Shown: positions 1-9,915 of the stretch, piece after piece
Position numbering within the stretch: position 1 is the stretch's first letter
Layout of the letters: every line of letters begins with the position of its first letter
NCBI GenBank assembly: GCA_017609645.1
Contig: JAFCDQ010000002.1
Span: forward strand, 129,260-193,259
Direction: 5' to 3'
Source of the DNA: Candidatus Woesearchaeota archaeon
GTDB taxonomy: Archaea; Nanobdellota; Nanobdellia; Woesearchaeales; ARS49
Length of the DNA: 64,000 nucleotides
Notes under the pieces: model-generated
Seen by the model: only the letters and a program-made list of their open reading frames with translations
Databases searched by the model: none
What the model was told of the DNA's origin: nothing
Translations under genes and position numbers: made by a program

Positions 1-150
1 TTTACTTCTGTATATGTCATATCTGCTTTGCAACAAGCAATTGATATAATCTATTCACAAGGATTGGTAAATTTAAACATTCCTCAAGAAACAGTAACAA
101 GCGAAAGAATGAGACCAACATTATATCAAACGAAAGAAGCTCTTGTTTAA
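1..150 (+). CDS. C-terminal end of an unrecognised protein (partial)
   Basis: An open frame enters from the left edge and reads 49 codons to TAA, ending in the residues TKEALV. The visible part looks like a soluble helix (ALQQAIDIIYSQG) followed by a polar tail. No family can be named from this fragment. It converges on the minus-strand kinase-like gene only six bases away. The codon style resembles the surrounding host genes, so a real coding end is likely. Confidence 0.55.
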   Translation, partial: FTSVYVISALQQAIDIIYSQGLVNLNIPQETVTSERMRPTLYQTKEALV

Positions 151-156
151 ACACAA

Positions 157-1155
157 TCAAAGAGATTTAGCATATTTCTTAGATAAAGCAAAATAATCTT
201 TTATTATTTTAATCTTATCAGCTTTTTCTTCTTCAGGACAAGAATCCTTCATGAAACAATTAACCTTAGCACGAACATAAGCACGATAACATTTATAGAA
301 ATTCAATAAAGAACTAACACCTTCATCCTTGCTCAAATCAGAATAAGTCTCGATAAATAATTCAGAAAAATCTTCTCTATCATGGAAATCAAGATCCATT
401 GCCATGAACGCAATATCTGCAACAATGTCAGAACAAGCAAACCTTTGATTAAATGTAATAGCATCAAAAATATACAAATTGTCTTGTTCTACAAAAATAT
501 TTCCAGAATGCAGATCACCATGACACTGCTTGATCATCCCGTCGCTGACTCTTTTTTCAAAGAGACTTTTATTGTTCGAGATGTAACTATTAACTTTGTC
601 TTTAATGTATTCAAAATCAGCTCTATCAAGAACATCATCAACAAAAGGTGCTGTCTGCTCAAAATTTTCCTGCCAATTAAAATCAATACCCTCAACAGAA
701 CCAAATTCAGAAATCTTTTGACTTGTTGGAGCAATATTATGGAATTTGAATATTTCCTTAGCAATCTTTTTTATTAAACTATCACTAACTTCATTTCTTT
801 CCAAAAGCTTAGTCATGATATTATCCTGATGGCACTGCTTCATCTTGATCGCATATTCTATAACCTCTCCCTCAGAAGAATCAACTTTAATGCTGTCATC
901 AACTTTACAGATTTTAACAACACCCACATACAAATCAGGAGAAATCAACTTATTCAACTGCAATTCATCCTCGCAAGCTTTCTTTCTTTTATCTAACGTC
1001 GAGAAATCAAGAAAACCAAAATCAACAGGCTTCAAAACTTTGTAAGCAAACTTTCCTGTAAGAAAAACTTGAGAGATATGAGTCTGGATAAGTTGAATAT
1101 CTTCAACTTCAGGAAGGTATGCTTCTTTTTTTAACAAGGAATTTTTTAATTCCAT
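157..1155 (-). CDS. Aminoglycoside-phosphotransferase-like kinase (COG2187 type)
   Basis: This 332-residue protein has the kinase-like fold of the APH family. The N-terminus carries the COG2187 signature (LIQTHIS near 22-28, KPVDFGFLDFSTL near 42-54). The catalytic loop HGDLHSGNI lies at 212-220, with D214 as the expected catalytic base and D231 (IFDAITFN) as the metal-binding aspartate. Longer COG2187 members add a P-loop gluconate-kinase-like domain, which is absent here. The start codon directly abuts the stop of the AdoHcy hydrolase gene upstream, so the two are probably co-transcribed. The substrate is unknown. Confidence 0.8.
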   Translation of the reverse strand: MELKNSLLKKEAYLPEVEDIQLIQTHISQVFLTGKFAYKVLKPVDFGFLDFSTLDKRKKACEDELQLNKLISPDLYVGVVKICKVDDSIKVDSSEGEVIEYAIKMKQCHQDNIMTKLLERNEVSDSLIKKIAKEIFKFHNIAPTSQKISEFGSVEGIDFNWQENFEQTAPFVDDVLDRADFEYIKDKVNSYISNNKSLFEKRVSDGMIKQCHGDLHSGNIFVEQDNLYIFDAITFNQRFACSDIVADIAFMAMDLDFHDREDFSELFIETYSDLSKDEGVSSLLNFYKCYRAYVRAKVNCFMKDSCPEEEKADKIKIIKDYFALSKKYAKSL

Positions 1156-2421
1156 TTAAGTTCCTTCTTGCCAGCTGTCGCTATATTTTAATTGCTCATC
1201 TGTCAAACTACCAGTCTCTATACCAAGATCTTCTAACTGTAATTTAGCAATTGTCTCGTCAATTTCAGGAGGAAGCTCATTCACGCCAACTTTTAATTTA
1301 TCTTTATTCTTAACTCCGTATTCTGTTGCTAAAGACTGGCCACAAAAAGACATAGTCATGATTGCAGAAGGATGACCTTCTGCTGCAGCGAGATTGATAA
1401 GACGACCTTCACCTAAAACAAAAATCCTTTTACCATCTTCTAAAGTAAACTCATCCATAAACTCCCTAATTTTTCTACTATTTTTAGAGATATCTTTCAA
1501 ACCAGTTAGGTTTATTTCAGCATCAAAATGACCTGAATTAGCAAGAATAACACCATCTTTCATTAACTTCATATGATGAACATCAATCACATTCTTATTA
1601 CCTGTTATTGTAACAAATATATCACCAATCTTTGCAGCTTCTTCAAAAGGCATCACTCTAAAACCATCCATAACCGCCTGCAATGCTCTAAAAGGATCAA
1701 CCTCTATAATAACAATATTAGAATCCATACCTTTAGCCCTCTTAGCCAAACCTTTACCGCAAGGACCATAACCGCAAATAACAAAAGTCTTTCCAGCAAG
1801 CAAAACATTAGTAGCTCTAAGAATTCCGTCAATAGTGCTCTGTCCAGTCCCTTTAATATTATCCATCAAATGTTTAGTTTTTAGGTCATTAACAGCGAGA
1901 ACAGGATACTTTAATGCTCCATCTTTCTCCATAGCTTTTAATCTTATAATACCTGTAGTTGTTTCCTCATTTCCAAACAAAATATTAGGAATGAGCTCAG
2001 GATAATTTCTATGAATCTCAGAAATCAAATCACAACCATCATCAATAGTAATATCAGATTTTGAAGCAATAACTTTCTTCAAACAATCATAATACTCATC
2101 ATTAGTCTGGCCTTTCCAAGCAAAAACATTAACACCTTCTTTAGCAAGAGCAGCAGCAACATCATCCTGTGTGCTTAAAGGATTGCAAGAACAGATATAT
2201 ACTTTAGCTCCGCCAGCAATCAAAGTCCTGACTAAAATTCCTGTTTCTTTGGTTACATGCAAAGCAATTCCTATTTTCTTTCCTTCAAATGGCTTTTCCT
2301 GCTTGAAGCGATCTCTAACTTTCAGCAAAGCACCCATCTGCATCTCTGCCCACTCAAGATTCTTCAAACCTTGCTCAGCCAAACTTAAATCCTTAACAGC
2401 ATAATTTTCAGTAATATCCAT
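1156..2421 (-). CDS. ahcY: S-adenosylhomocysteine hydrolase
   Basis: The enzyme reversibly splits S-adenosylhomocysteine into adenosine and homocysteine, which clears the inhibitory product of SAM-dependent methylation. The family hallmarks are the NAD-binding segment GKTFVICGYGPCGKGLAKRA, the stretch TGTGQSTIDG-like GTGQSTIDGILRATN, and a C-terminal block with NLAAAEGHPS. The frame stays open for 23 more codons upstream, but a strong Shine-Dalgarno GGGGAGGG lies just before the internal ATG at 2421. Starting there gives 421 residues, normal for archaeal members. It heads a pair with the kinase-like gene. No membrane segments are present, so it is cytosolic. Confidence 0.93.
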   Translation of the reverse strand: MDITENYAVKDLSLAEQGLKNLEWAEMQMGALLKVRDRFKQEKPFEGKKIGIALHVTKETGILVRTLIAGGAKVYICSCNPLSTQDDVAAALAKEGVNVFAWKGQTNDEYYDCLKKVIASKSDITIDDGCDLISEIHRNYPELIPNILFGNEETTTGIIRLKAMEKDGALKYPVLAVNDLKTKHLMDNIKGTGQSTIDGILRATNVLLAGKTFVICGYGPCGKGLAKRAKGMDSNIVIIEVDPFRALQAVMDGFRVMPFEEAAKIGDIFVTITGNKNVIDVHHMKLMKDGVILANSGHFDAEINLTGLKDISKNSRKIREFMDEFTLEDGKRIFVLGEGRLINLAAAEGHPSAIMTMSFCGQSLATEYGVKNKDKLKVGVNELPPEIDETIAKLQLEDLGIETGSLTDEQLKYSDSWQEGT

Positions 2422-2543
2422 TTTGAAACCCTCCCCTTTTGAATACACTTGAGAAATAATGGGTTGTTTAAATAGATTGTTCTTCTGCAATAGCTAAATA
2501 ATAAACAACAACATTAAAAAACATCAAACAATATAATCTCCTT

Positions 2544-5168
2544 ATGAATTATCATTCCACTGATATAAAAGAGGTTTTTAATTATTTGAAAACAAATGAA
2601 CAAGGATTAACAAATGAAGAAGCAAAACAAAGACTGCAAAAATACGGCAAAAATGTATTAATAGAAGAACACAAAATACAACCTCTTAAAATATTTCTAC
2701 TACAATTCCAAAACAGCATAGTATGGATATTAATCGCTGCAATGATAATAAGCGGCATAGCAAAAGAATGGACAGACTTCTGGGTTATAGGAGCAATTGT
2801 AATACTAAATTCAATCATGGGATTTATTCAAGAATACAAAGCAGAAAGAGCAATAGAAGCACTGAAAAAAACATTATCACCAAAAGCAAAAATCATAAGA
2901 AACGGCACAGAAATGCAAATTAATGCAGAAGAATTAGTTCCAGGAGACATTCTAGTTTTAGAAACAGGAGATAAAATAACAGCAGATGCAAGAATAATAC
3001 AAATAAGAAATCTAGAAACACAAGAAGCATCATTAACAGGAGAAAGCTCACCAATAATAAAAGAAAACAAAATCTTAAACGAAGAAACACCAATCGCTGA
3101 CAGAAAAAACATGGTCTTTGCAGGAACAATAGTAACAAAAGGACATGCAAATGCAATCATCACAGCAACAGGAATGAAAACAGAAATAGGAAAAATAGCA
3201 GGCATGATAAGAGAAACAAAAAGCCCATTAACACCATTACAAATCAAACTCAAACACTTAAGCCGATTTCTTGCAATAGCAGTTGTAATAATAGCACTAG
3301 TAGTTTTTGGCTACGGCGTTTTAATCGCAAACAATCCATTTCTAGAAATGCTAATAGCAGCAATAGCACTAGCAGTTGCAGCAATTCCAGAGGGTCTGCC
3401 TGCTGTGGTCACAATAGCACTCGCAATAGGAGTGCAACGAATGGCAAAAAAACATGCTTTAATCAGAAAACTGCCAAGCGCAGAAACACTGGGAGCATGC
3501 ACAGTAATTTGTTCAGATAAAACAGGAACATTAACACATAATGAAATGACAGTAACAAATATTTATGCAAACCGAGAAATAATCAACATAACAGGCTCTG
3601 GATATGATCCAGAAGGAAAATTCTCAAAAGATCCAAAAAACTTTGAAATGCTCTTGACAATAGGCTCGTTAAACAATGATGCAAAACTTGTTTTTGAAAA
3701 TGAAAAATGGAGTGAAATAGGAGACCCAACAGAAGCAGCATTACTTATTTCAGCAAGAAAAGCAGGAATAGATTATGAACAACTGCAGCAAGCATATCCA
3801 AGAATAGAAGAAATAGAATTCACAAGTGAAAGAAAAAGAATGACAACAATACACGACACAAAAACCGGAAAAATGGCAATGACAAAAGGAGCTATCGACA
3901 TAATACTGCCGTTATGCAACAGAATTCTAATCAATGGAAAAGTAGAAATGCTAACAAGACAAGAAAAACAAAAAATACTAGAAGTCAATCAAGCAATGAC
4001 AACACGCGCATTAAGAGTTCTAGGATTTGCCTACAAAGAATTGAAAGGAGTAGATGCAAAAGGAGACATAGAAAAAAACTTGATATTTGTCGGACTGCAA
4101 GGAATGATAGATCCTCCACGAGAAGAAGTAAAAGAAGCAATAACAAAATGCAAAGAAGCAGGAATAAAAACAATAATGATAACAGGAGACCACATAGGCA
4201 CCGCAACAGCAATAGCACAACAACTAGGAATAACAGGCAAAGCAATAACAGGACAAGAACTTGATAGAATTCATAATTTAGAACATCATGCAGAAGAAAT
4301 AGGAATATATGCACGAGTAAACCCTGCACATAAAGTCAAAATAATAGATGCCTTCAAAGCAAAAGGACATATAGTTGCAATGACAGGAGATGGAGTCAAT
4401 GATGCTCCTGCATTAAAGAAAGCAGACATCGGCATTGCAATGGGAATAACAGGAACAGAAGTTGCAAAAGAAGCAAGTGCGATGGTCCTTGCTGACGATA
4501 ATTTTGCAACAATAGTAAATGCAATAGAAGAAGGCCGCAGGATATTTGATAACATCAAAAAATTTGTCGAGTATTTATTGTCCAGCAACATGGGTGAGGT
4601 GTTAACTGTATTTGTTGGTATTATGTTGAAGCTGCCTCTTCCAATAACTGCATTACAAATACTTTGGATTAACTTAATAACAGACGGTGCACCAGCTTTA
4701 GCACTAAGTGTTGAACCAGCAGAACCAGGACTTATGCAAAAAAAACCAAGAAAAGTAGAAGAAAAAATAGTCAACAGATATAGAGGATTAATGATATTAC
4801 TCATAGGACTGGTAATGATGACAGGAACATTATTATTATTTGATCTTCATTTAACTAAAGGTGTTGCCTATGCACAAACATTAGCTTTTAGCACATTAAT
4901 GATGTTTCAAATGTTCAATGTCTTAAATCAAAGATCAGAAGACCAAAGTGTTTTTAGAATAGGATTTTTCAAAAACAAATGGTTATTACTCGCTGTTATC
5001 AGTTCAATAGCATTACAATTCGCAGTAGTTTATCTGCCATTTTTACAAAACATGTTTGGCACAGTAGCATTAAATGCTTTTGATTGGGTAAAAGTCGTAG
5101 CAGTATCTGCAAGTGTATTAATATTTGTAGAAATAATAAAAATATTTAAGAAAAAAAAAATTAATTAA
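2544..5168 (+). CDS. Cation-transporting P-type ATPase (P2A, Ca2+-type)
   Basis: This 874-residue membrane pump should use ATP to export cations, most likely Ca2+. The order is N-terminal cation-ATPase domain, actuator domain with TGES, transmembrane helix 4 with AIPEGLP, phosphorylation motif DKTGTLT (D325), hinge motif [18 protein letters not shown], and a C-terminal helix bundle. The ion-site residues of SERCA-type pumps appear conserved: E in IPEGLP, SSNMGE in M5 and N...TD in WINLITDG of M6. These favour Ca2+ over Na+/K+ or Mn2+, but selectivity is inferred. No neighbour points to a specific role. Confidence 0.9.
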   Translation: MNYHSTDIKEVFNYLKTNEQGLTNEEAKQRLQKYGKNVLIEEHKIQPLKIFLLQFQNSIVWILIAAMIISGIAKEWTDFWVIGAIVILNSIMGFIQEYKAERAIEALKKTLSPKAKIIRNGTEMQINAEELVPGDILVLETGDKITADARIIQIRNLETQEASLTGESSPIIKENKILNEETPIADRKNMVFAGTIVTKGHANAIITATGMKTEIGKIAGMIRETKSPLTPLQIKLKHLSRFLAIAVVIIALVVFGYGVLIANNPFLEMLIAAIALAVAAIPEGLPAVVTIALAIGVQRMAKKHALIRKLPSAETLGACTVICSDKTGTLTHNEMTVTNIYANREIINITGSGYDPEGKFSKDPKNFEMLLTIGSLNNDAKLVFENEKWSEIGDPTEAALLISARKAGIDYEQLQQAYPRIEEIEFTSERKRMTTIHDTKTGKMAMTKGAIDIILPLCNRILINGKVEMLTRQEKQKILEVNQAMTTRALRVLGFAYKELKGVDAKGDIEKNLIFVGLQGMIDPPREEVKEAITKCKEAGIKTIMITGDHIGTATAIAQQLGITGKAITGQELDRIHNLEHHAEEIGIYARVNPAHKVKIIDAFKAKGHIVAMTGDGVNDAPALKKADIGIAMGITGTEVAKEASAMVLADDNFATIVNAIEEGRRIFDNIKKFVEYLLSSNMGEVLTVFVGIMLKLPLPITALQILWINLITDGAPALALSVEPAEPGLMQKKPRKVEEKIVNRYRGLMILLIGLVMMTGTLLLFDLHLTKGVAYAQTLAFSTLMMFQMFNVLNQRSEDQSVFRIGFFKNKWLLLAVISSIALQFAVVYLPFLQNMFGTVALNAFDWVKVVAVSASVLIFVEIIKIFKKKKIN

Positions 5169-5211
5169 GAATTTCTGTGTAAAAATTCGCAGTATTTGCG
5201 GCTTAGAAACA

Positions 5212-5691
5212 TTATTTCCTCCGCTTGTATTTTCTCTTTTTCTTAGTTGCTTTCCTCTTTTTATAAGTTCTTTTTTTAGGTTTAACTTTTTCAATTTCTT
5301 CATCTTCGTCTTCAATATTATAAGTTTCAATATTAAAGTCCTCGTCATCAAAATCATCTTCATCATCTGATTCAGCAGCACTCAAAACACTAAAAATCAT
5401 GCCAGTAATATTGACAACAACAGCCAAAATCAATAATGAAAAACTTTTAGTCAATAAAAACAACACGATACCATTAACAAGAGCTGCGCCGAAAATCAAA
5501 GTGCCAAGAAACCAGCCGCTTGATTCTCCTTCTAACAAGGAGGCAGTAGCAATAATAGCAAAAACAACACCAATAAAAATAATAATCAATTCAACAGTAA
5601 AACCTTTTGCCATTCTACCTTCAAATAATAAAGCAGAAATAAAGCTTAAACCAATCAGTGCCAAAAACGCAATAAATCTTGAAAAATTCAT
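5212..5691 (-). CDS. Small four-helix membrane protein with acidic then basic tail
   Basis: The 159-residue product is not a family I recognise. Four hydrophobic segments fill roughly residues 5-105. They are followed by a very acidic stretch (SDDEDDFDDEDF, near 108-120) and a strongly basic tail of repeated KKRTYKKRK-like units to the end. The cytosolic tail could bind nucleic acid or ribosomes, but that is speculation. The start ATG is preceded by a G-rich block (GGGGGG). The gene converges on the P-type ATPase gene. Confidence 0.65.
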   Translation of the reverse strand: MNFSRFIAFLALIGLSFISALLFEGRMAKGFTVELIIIFIGVVFAIIATASLLEGESSGWFLGTLIFGAALVNGIVLFLLTKSFSLLILAVVVNITGMIFSVLSAAESDDEDDFDDEDFNIETYNIEDEDEEIEKVKPKKRTYKKRKATKKKRKYKRRK

Positions 5692-5799
5692 AATTTTCCC
5701 CCCATTTTCCTGAATTCAAGAGAAAGACAAAGTATAAATACTTTTCTATCCTGAAGTAGTAATGAAATGGTGATTAATTTTTCTATAAAAATCCACAAA

Positions 5800-5808
5800 G
5801 TTTATATT
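5800..5808 (+). promoter_or_regulatory. TATA box for the thioredoxin-like gene
   Basis: GTTTATATT is centred about 27 bases before the ATG at 5832. At archaeal spacing this puts the transcript start almost on the start codon, giving a leaderless mRNA for the redox pair. Confidence 0.5.
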
Positions 5809-5831
5809 AAAAATAGCTTAATTTCAAGATT

Positions 5832-6239
5832 ATGAAAAACAACACAGCAATACTATTAATAATAATATTAATTTTAAGCTTCATACTAGGATGTGAGAAA
5901 GACCCTGCAAAATTTGAAACAATAACAATTTCTCAACCTGGTTTTTTTGAATTAGAAGTCTGTGAAGAAAGAGGACTTAATGACAAAGTCATCATGATTG
6001 GATCAAAATACTGCGGTCATTGTGTTGAAACAAAACCAATTTTCATAGAAGCTAGTGAAGAAAAAGGTATCGAATCAATAATTCTCGACCTGGCTGAGGA
6101 AGAACATAGAAATCAGCTTAAAACATATGGAATTGAAGTGCAATTCACCCCTACTTTTATCTATGGCTGCGAATATTATGTTGGAGCATACACAAAAGAA
6201 CAATATTTAAATTTTAGCGAAATATTTTCAGAACAATGA
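5832..6239 (+). CDS. Thioredoxin-like lipoprotein (CGHC)
   Basis: A 135-residue secreted thioredoxin-fold protein. A hydrophobic N-terminus ends in a lipobox-like FILGC (C21), suggesting lipid anchoring outside the membrane. The redox motif is C61-G-H-C64 (SKYCGHC), as in protein disulfide isomerases, and the cis-proline region is FTPTF. It overlaps the CcdA-like gene by ATGA, so the two are translationally coupled. The likely job is extracytoplasmic thiol-disulfide exchange, with electrons passed through the membrane partner. Direction (oxidising or reducing) cannot be read from the sequence. Confidence 0.8.
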   Translation: MKNNTAILLIIILILSFILGCEKDPAKFETITISQPGFFELEVCEERGLNDKVIMIGSKYCGHCVETKPIFIEASEEKGIESIILDLAEEEHRNQLKTYGIEVQFTPTFIYGCEYYVGAYTKEQYLNFSEIFSEQ

Positions 6240-7066
6240 AACAAATAATCAAAAAATTAATACTACTTTTTATCACAATCATCATATTAGTAACTTTTTT
6301 TATTATAGCCAAAAATTTAGCACCAGACTACTTAAAACAACTTGGCTTAACACTTCCACTGCCTGTTTTTACATTCTTAATCGCAATAATAGACGGATTT
6401 AATCCATGCAATCTATTTGTTTTAACATTATTAATCAGCTTAATGCTGACAGAATCACACTCAAGGAAAAAAATATTTGCAGTCGGATATACTTTTATCG
6501 CAGTCATCTATGTGTTTTATTTTCTATTCATGGCAGCTTGGCTTAACATATTCAAATATATCGGCTTTATCGCTCCGTTAAGAATAGGAATAGGTGCTAT
6601 AGCAATAATTGCCGGCCTGATTAATTGCAAAGAATACTTCTTTTACAGAAAAGGCATAACATTAATGGTGCAAGACAAACATGTCGGACCATTAAAAAGA
6701 AGAGTATTAAAAGTTGCAGAAATGATGAAAAGAAGTTCAATTCCAAAATTAATAGGAGCATCAATAGTTCTTGCAATTTTTGCTTCTTTAGTAGAACTGC
6801 CATGCACAGCAGGATTTCCTATTATATATACTGGTGTGTTGACAGGAATGTACTTGAAAACTAGTTTAATGTATTATTGTCACTTATTATTTTATAATTT
6901 AATTTATGTACTTCCACTATTAGTTGTGGTTACAATATTAGGGTATACCTTCAAAGGAAAAACAATAAACAAGAAAACAATGGCATTAATAAAATTCATA
7001 GGCGGAGCAATAATGCTCTTGCTGGGAATTGTTTTATTAGTAAATCCTGCATTTATAGGACTTTAG
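6236..7066 (+). CDS. CcdA/DsbD-like transmembrane electron carrier
   Basis: This 276-residue polytopic membrane protein has about seven hydrophobic helices. Two conserved cysteine motifs, DGFNPCN near residue 60 and ELPCTAG near residue 189, match the CcdA/DsbD transmembrane domain, which relays electrons from cytosolic thioredoxin to extracytoplasmic partners. The ATGA overlap with the upstream thioredoxin-like lipoprotein supports a two-component relay. No cytochrome c maturation genes are visible nearby, so a role in surface-protein disulfide handling is more likely than cytochrome biogenesis. Confidence 0.75.
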   Translation: MKQIIKKLILLFITIIILVTFFIIAKNLAPDYLKQLGLTLPLPVFTFLIAIIDGFNPCNLFVLTLLISLMLTESHSRKKIFAVGYTFIAVIYVFYFLFMAAWLNIFKYIGFIAPLRIGIGAIAIIAGLINCKEYFFYRKGITLMVQDKHVGPLKRRVLKVAEMMKRSSIPKLIGASIVLAIFASLVELPCTAGFPIIYTGVLTGMYLKTSLMYYCHLLFYNLIYVLPLLVVVTILGYTFKGKTINKKTMALIKFIGGAIMLLLGIVLLVNPAFIGL

Positions 7067-7099
7067 AATTCTTCAATATAGACTGAAAAAAAGCGAAAG

Positions 7100-7109
7100 A
7101 TTTATAAAT
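7100..7109 (+). promoter_or_regulatory. TATA box for the TraB/TIKI-like gene
   Basis: ATTTATAAAT precedes the ATG at 7133 by about 24-33 bases, which suits a leaderless archaeal transcript. Confidence 0.5.
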
Positions 7110-7132
7110 AATCTTTGGTTTTGTAACTACTT

Positions 7133-8350
7133 ATGAGTGGTTTAATTAGTAAGGTCAAAGGATTATTCAAAGGTGTGCTAGTTACTGCATTGTTCAAGAT
7201 AGCTTTGTTTGGGAATGGCTGTTACCTCCCAGAAGTTTATTTAGAAGCAGTAAAAAGAAACAGTGTTAAACCAATTGAGATCTCTGAAGAAAACAAAAGA
7301 ATCATATCAAAGAACAAAACCTTACAAGGATTAATAAAAGACATGGAAGCAGCATGCTTTGAATTCTATGACGCATATAAAATAAAAGAAGAAGGACTTC
7401 CTCAATTAGTAATCATGGGAGAAGTCCACACAATGAATACAAGCAAAATCGCATCAGCAATTGAAAGATTTGCGCCTAAAAATGGTTATGTATGTATTGA
7501 AAACAGCAGAGATATAGATAAATATAATTATAAAAAATTCAAAACAGATGCTTTTGTTTATAGATATATATTACCTAAACGATCTGATTTAAAATTCACA
7601 GGCGTAGATACAGACAAATCTGAAGGAATAAAATGCTGCGATTCTATTGCAAAACTAGATATAAGCTATCAAATAATACAAAAATTGTATAAAGAAGAAA
7701 AACTTAACAAAATAGACAAATGGATGGTTAATTATTTAGACTTTCAAGAAAATGATGATTTAGATGAACAACTCATAAAGTATCATCAAGCTCAATGTCA
7801 AAAATTAAATGAAAGCGCTGGAAACAGAGATTATTCTATCATATTAAATATTCTCTATGCAACAGAAAAAAGAAAAAAAATTCCTGGTTTTGTAGTTCTA
7901 GGAGGATCGCACGTTGATAATGAGAGTAACAGGGAAACATATGATGATTTATTATTACAAACATTAAGAACCGCAGGAATAAGTTATGTTTCTTTCATAT
8001 TTTCACGCACAAAAATAAAAGAATCATATAAATCAGAAAAAGAGAAAATAAAAGAAATTAAAAAAGAAGAAAAAAAAGAAATAAAGAAAAAAGTAATGAA
8101 AAATATTAAGAAAGGCTACACTGAGAGAGAAAAAGAAAAAAAGAAAACAGAGATAAAGAAAACCCCTGAAAAGACAGAAGAGAAAAAAGAAAATAAGCTT
8201 AATTATGAGGAAACTTTTGAATATAGAACATACATGTACAGTGGAGGATTTTTGAGCTGGTTTTATAATAAAAATTTAAAGAAAGTTAATTGTCCATTTA
8301 CTGAAGAAAAATTCATCTCAAATTACCTATATTGTGAATCAGCAAACTAG
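7133..8350 (+). CDS. Possible TraB/TIKI/ChaN-superfamily protein with Lys/Glu-rich region
   Basis: 405 residues with no confident family match. Two GxxH motifs stand out: GEVH at 96-99 after a hydrophobic strand, and GGSH at 257-260, also after a strand (FVVLGGSH). An NRD lies between them near 231-233. Paired GxxH/GxxxH motifs with an intervening Arg are the signature of the TraB/TIKI/EreA/ChaN superfamily, so membership is a reasonable inference. Residues about 295-355 form a Lys/Glu-rich, probably coiled-coil segment. The last 50 residues are Tyr/Phe-rich. The stop overlaps the convergent aIF-1A gene by four bases. Confidence 0.5.
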   Translation: MSGLISKVKGLFKGVLVTALFKIALFGNGCYLPEVYLEAVKRNSVKPIEISEENKRIISKNKTLQGLIKDMEAACFEFYDAYKIKEEGLPQLVIMGEVHTMNTSKIASAIERFAPKNGYVCIENSRDIDKYNYKKFKTDAFVYRYILPKRSDLKFTGVDTDKSEGIKCCDSIAKLDISYQIIQKLYKEEKLNKIDKWMVNYLDFQENDDLDEQLIKYHQAQCQKLNESAGNRDYSIILNILYATEKRKKIPGFVVLGGSHVDNESNRETYDDLLLQTLRTAGISYVSFIFSRTKIKESYKSEKEKIKEIKKEEKKEIKKKVMKNIKKGYTEREKEKKKTEIKKTPEKTEEKKENKLNYEETFEYRTYMYSGGFLSWFYNKNLKKVNCPFTEEKFISNYLYCESAN

Positions 8351-8694
8351 AATTCTTCAACATCTAATTCTTTCAAAAGGCCTCGCTTTTTAAGAACTTT
8401 AACCTGCAAAGGACGGTATTTGTAAAGAACATCTCCCTTCGCATCACCACCAAGTTTCCAAGGTTCAATCAACAAGGTATCGCCTTCTCTAACCCACAAT
8501 CTTCTCTTTAACCTGCCAGGAATCCTGCAAATTCTTGTCTTGCCATCCATACACTTAACTTTCATCCTGCTGCCGCCGACTCTCTGCGCACATAGTCCAA
8601 GACATTGGCCAGGTTTAGGAATAGGAGTTCTACGCATCTCTTCTAAACGCTTTTGTTCTTCTTCCTTCTTTGCGATTTCTTCCTTCTTGCTCAT
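8347..8694 (-). CDS. eif1A: Translation initiation factor aIF-1A
   Basis: 115 residues matching archaeal/eukaryotic initiation factor 1A, which binds the small-subunit A site and helps scan and select the start codon. The OB-fold core is clear: MKVKCMDGKTRICRIPGR followed by LKRRLWVREGDTLLIEPW. The N-terminal extension is highly charged (KKEEE-type) and the C-terminus is acidic. It is a single gene with its own upstream region facing the dCTP deaminase-like gene. Confidence 0.95.
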   Translation of the reverse strand: MSKKEEIAKKEEEQKRLEEMRRTPIPKPGQCLGLCAQRVGGSRMKVKCMDGKTRICRIPGRLKRRLWVREGDTLLIEPWKLGGDAKGDVLYKYRPLQVKVLKKRGLLKELDVEEF

Positions 8695-8810
8695 GGATGT
8701 AAAGAAAAATCAGTTATTTAAAAGGGTTTGGGATATTTCACTCTTATGGCTCGATTATTAACATAGCCGAATCCAAAGATTTTTAATTACTACTGTAAAT
8801 TGCAAATCTC

Positions 8811-9335
8811 ATGTTATTAGGATTTGATAAACTAAAAAAATTGGTGAAAGAATCACAATTATTAGTGGATCTTCCTTTAAGTGAACTGGAAAAACAAGGA
8901 GGAGTATCATTTGACTTAAGATTAGGAGAAGTTCATGAATTTATTGGAGAAGGATTTCTTGGAATTAATGAGAGAAAAACACCTGAAACAAAACTTCTTG
9001 GCAAATTTTCAGGAAATGGAGAAAAAATTAGTTTAGAATCTGGCAAATATTATGTTGTAAAAACAATTGAAAAAGTTAATACTCCAGCAGATCTTGCTTT
9101 TAAGATGCTACCTCGTTCTACACTTTTTAGAAGCGGACTTTTGTTGTTAGGAGGATTAGGAGACCCAGGATATAGAGGAGAAATCACACTGGGCTTATTG
9201 AATTTAGGTGAAAAACCTTTTACCATAGAACTTGGTTCACGTATTGCCAACATAGTTTTTCACAAAGTAGACGGTAAAACAGAAGAATATAAAGGAAAAT
9301 ATCAAGATGGAATTCTAGGAGCAGATAAAGCTTAA
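8811..9335 (+). CDS. dcd: dCTP deaminase / dUTPase family protein
   Basis: 174 residues of the trimeric dUTPase-like fold. Family motifs are SFDLRLG near 29-35, PRSTLFRSGL near 101-110 and GDPGYRGEITL near 122-132, with the C-terminal YKGKYQ typical of dCTP deaminases. The Glu in GYRGE is the expected deaminase catalytic base. A pure dCTP deaminase, a bifunctional DCD-DUT or a dUTPase are all possible. In each case it supplies dUMP and limits uracil in DNA. The stop overlaps the convergent DUF357 gene by four bases. Confidence 0.85.
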   Translation: MLLGFDKLKKLVKESQLLVDLPLSELEKQGGVSFDLRLGEVHEFIGEGFLGINERKTPETKLLGKFSGNGEKISLESGKYYVVKTIEKVNTPADLAFKMLPRSTLFRSGLLLLGGLGDPGYRGEITLGLLNLGEKPFTIELGSRIANIVFHKVDGKTEEYKGKYQDGILGADKA

Positions 9336-9637
9336 TCAACAGTAAACAATTCTGAATCATGATCAACATCAAATAAACCAAGTCTTGCACCTGCATCAAG
9401 CCAGCCATGTGCATAATTTAATGCTGCAAAAGCAGTAACAATTTCACCTTTTTCTCTAAAAATCTTAGCATCATCAAAATAACGCTGCGCCATATCAAGA
9501 AAATCCTCTGCAGCAGCTTTCCAATCAAAATCTTTTTTTTCTGCAATTTTGACTTTCTTTAAAGCTCTGCCAGTTACATCAAAGTATTTGTCAAGTTTTT
9601 CCTCGGTAACTTCTGAAACTACTTTTTCTCTGCCCAT
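9332..9637 (-). CDS. DUF357 family protein
   Basis: About 101 residues from the internal ATG (MGREKVV). It is an all-helical protein of the archaeal DUF357 family, recognisable from FLDMAQRYFDDAKIFREKG and the AALNYAHGWLDAGARLGL block. The family has TPR-like helical packing and no assigned function. The gene overlaps the DUF5654 gene upstream and is the last gene of the exosome-RpoK transcription unit. A longer start ten codons upstream is possible. Confidence 0.8.
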   Translation of the reverse strand: MGREKVVSEVTEEKLDKYFDVTGRALKKVKIAEKKDFDWKAAAEDFLDMAQRYFDDAKIFREKGEIVTAFAALNYAHGWLDAGARLGLFDVDHDSELFTVD

Positions 9638-9915
9638 CTTGAAAACAAAATAATTCCTATAACACAAAAAAGAGTAACAAGAACTGCTGCAATAATAGTA
9701 AACAAATAACCCTCATTTGGAATTCCTAAAAACTGAACAATCTTACTAACGCCATCTTTAATAGCATCTCTCCAAACAAGAGCCATAACAAAAGCAAAAG
9801 CAGCAATAATTGCTGTGGCAATATTCTTCCTAACTTTAAGAATAAAACCTGAAGTTTCCTTCTTAACTTTTTTCAATTTTCTTCTAGCTTTTTTCAAAAC
9901 TTTATTCTTTTTCAT
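9619..9915 (-). CDS. DUF5654 family membrane protein
   Basis: 98 residues with a Lys/Arg-rich cytosolic N-terminus (first 20 residues), then two transmembrane helices near 32-48 and 70-92 separated by a short loop (GIPNEGY). The pattern with MALVWRDAIKDG between the helices matches the archaeal DUF5654 family, of unknown function. It overlaps RpoK upstream and DUF357 downstream, so it is co-expressed with core RNA and transcription genes. Confidence 0.7.
   Translation of the reverse strand: MKKNKVLKKARRKLKKVKKETSGFILKVRKNIATAIIAAFAFVMALVWRDAIKDGVSKIVQFLGIPNEGYLFTIIAAVLVTLFCVIGIILFSRWAEKK

Noticed and set aside
2828..4804. Several long minus-strand frames opposite the P-type ATPase
   Set aside because: They mirror the ATPase codon bias and have no recognisable domains.
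4286..4804. 172-codon minus-strand frame within the ATPase gene
   Set aside because: Antisense shadow of the strongly conserved hinge and M5-M6 region.
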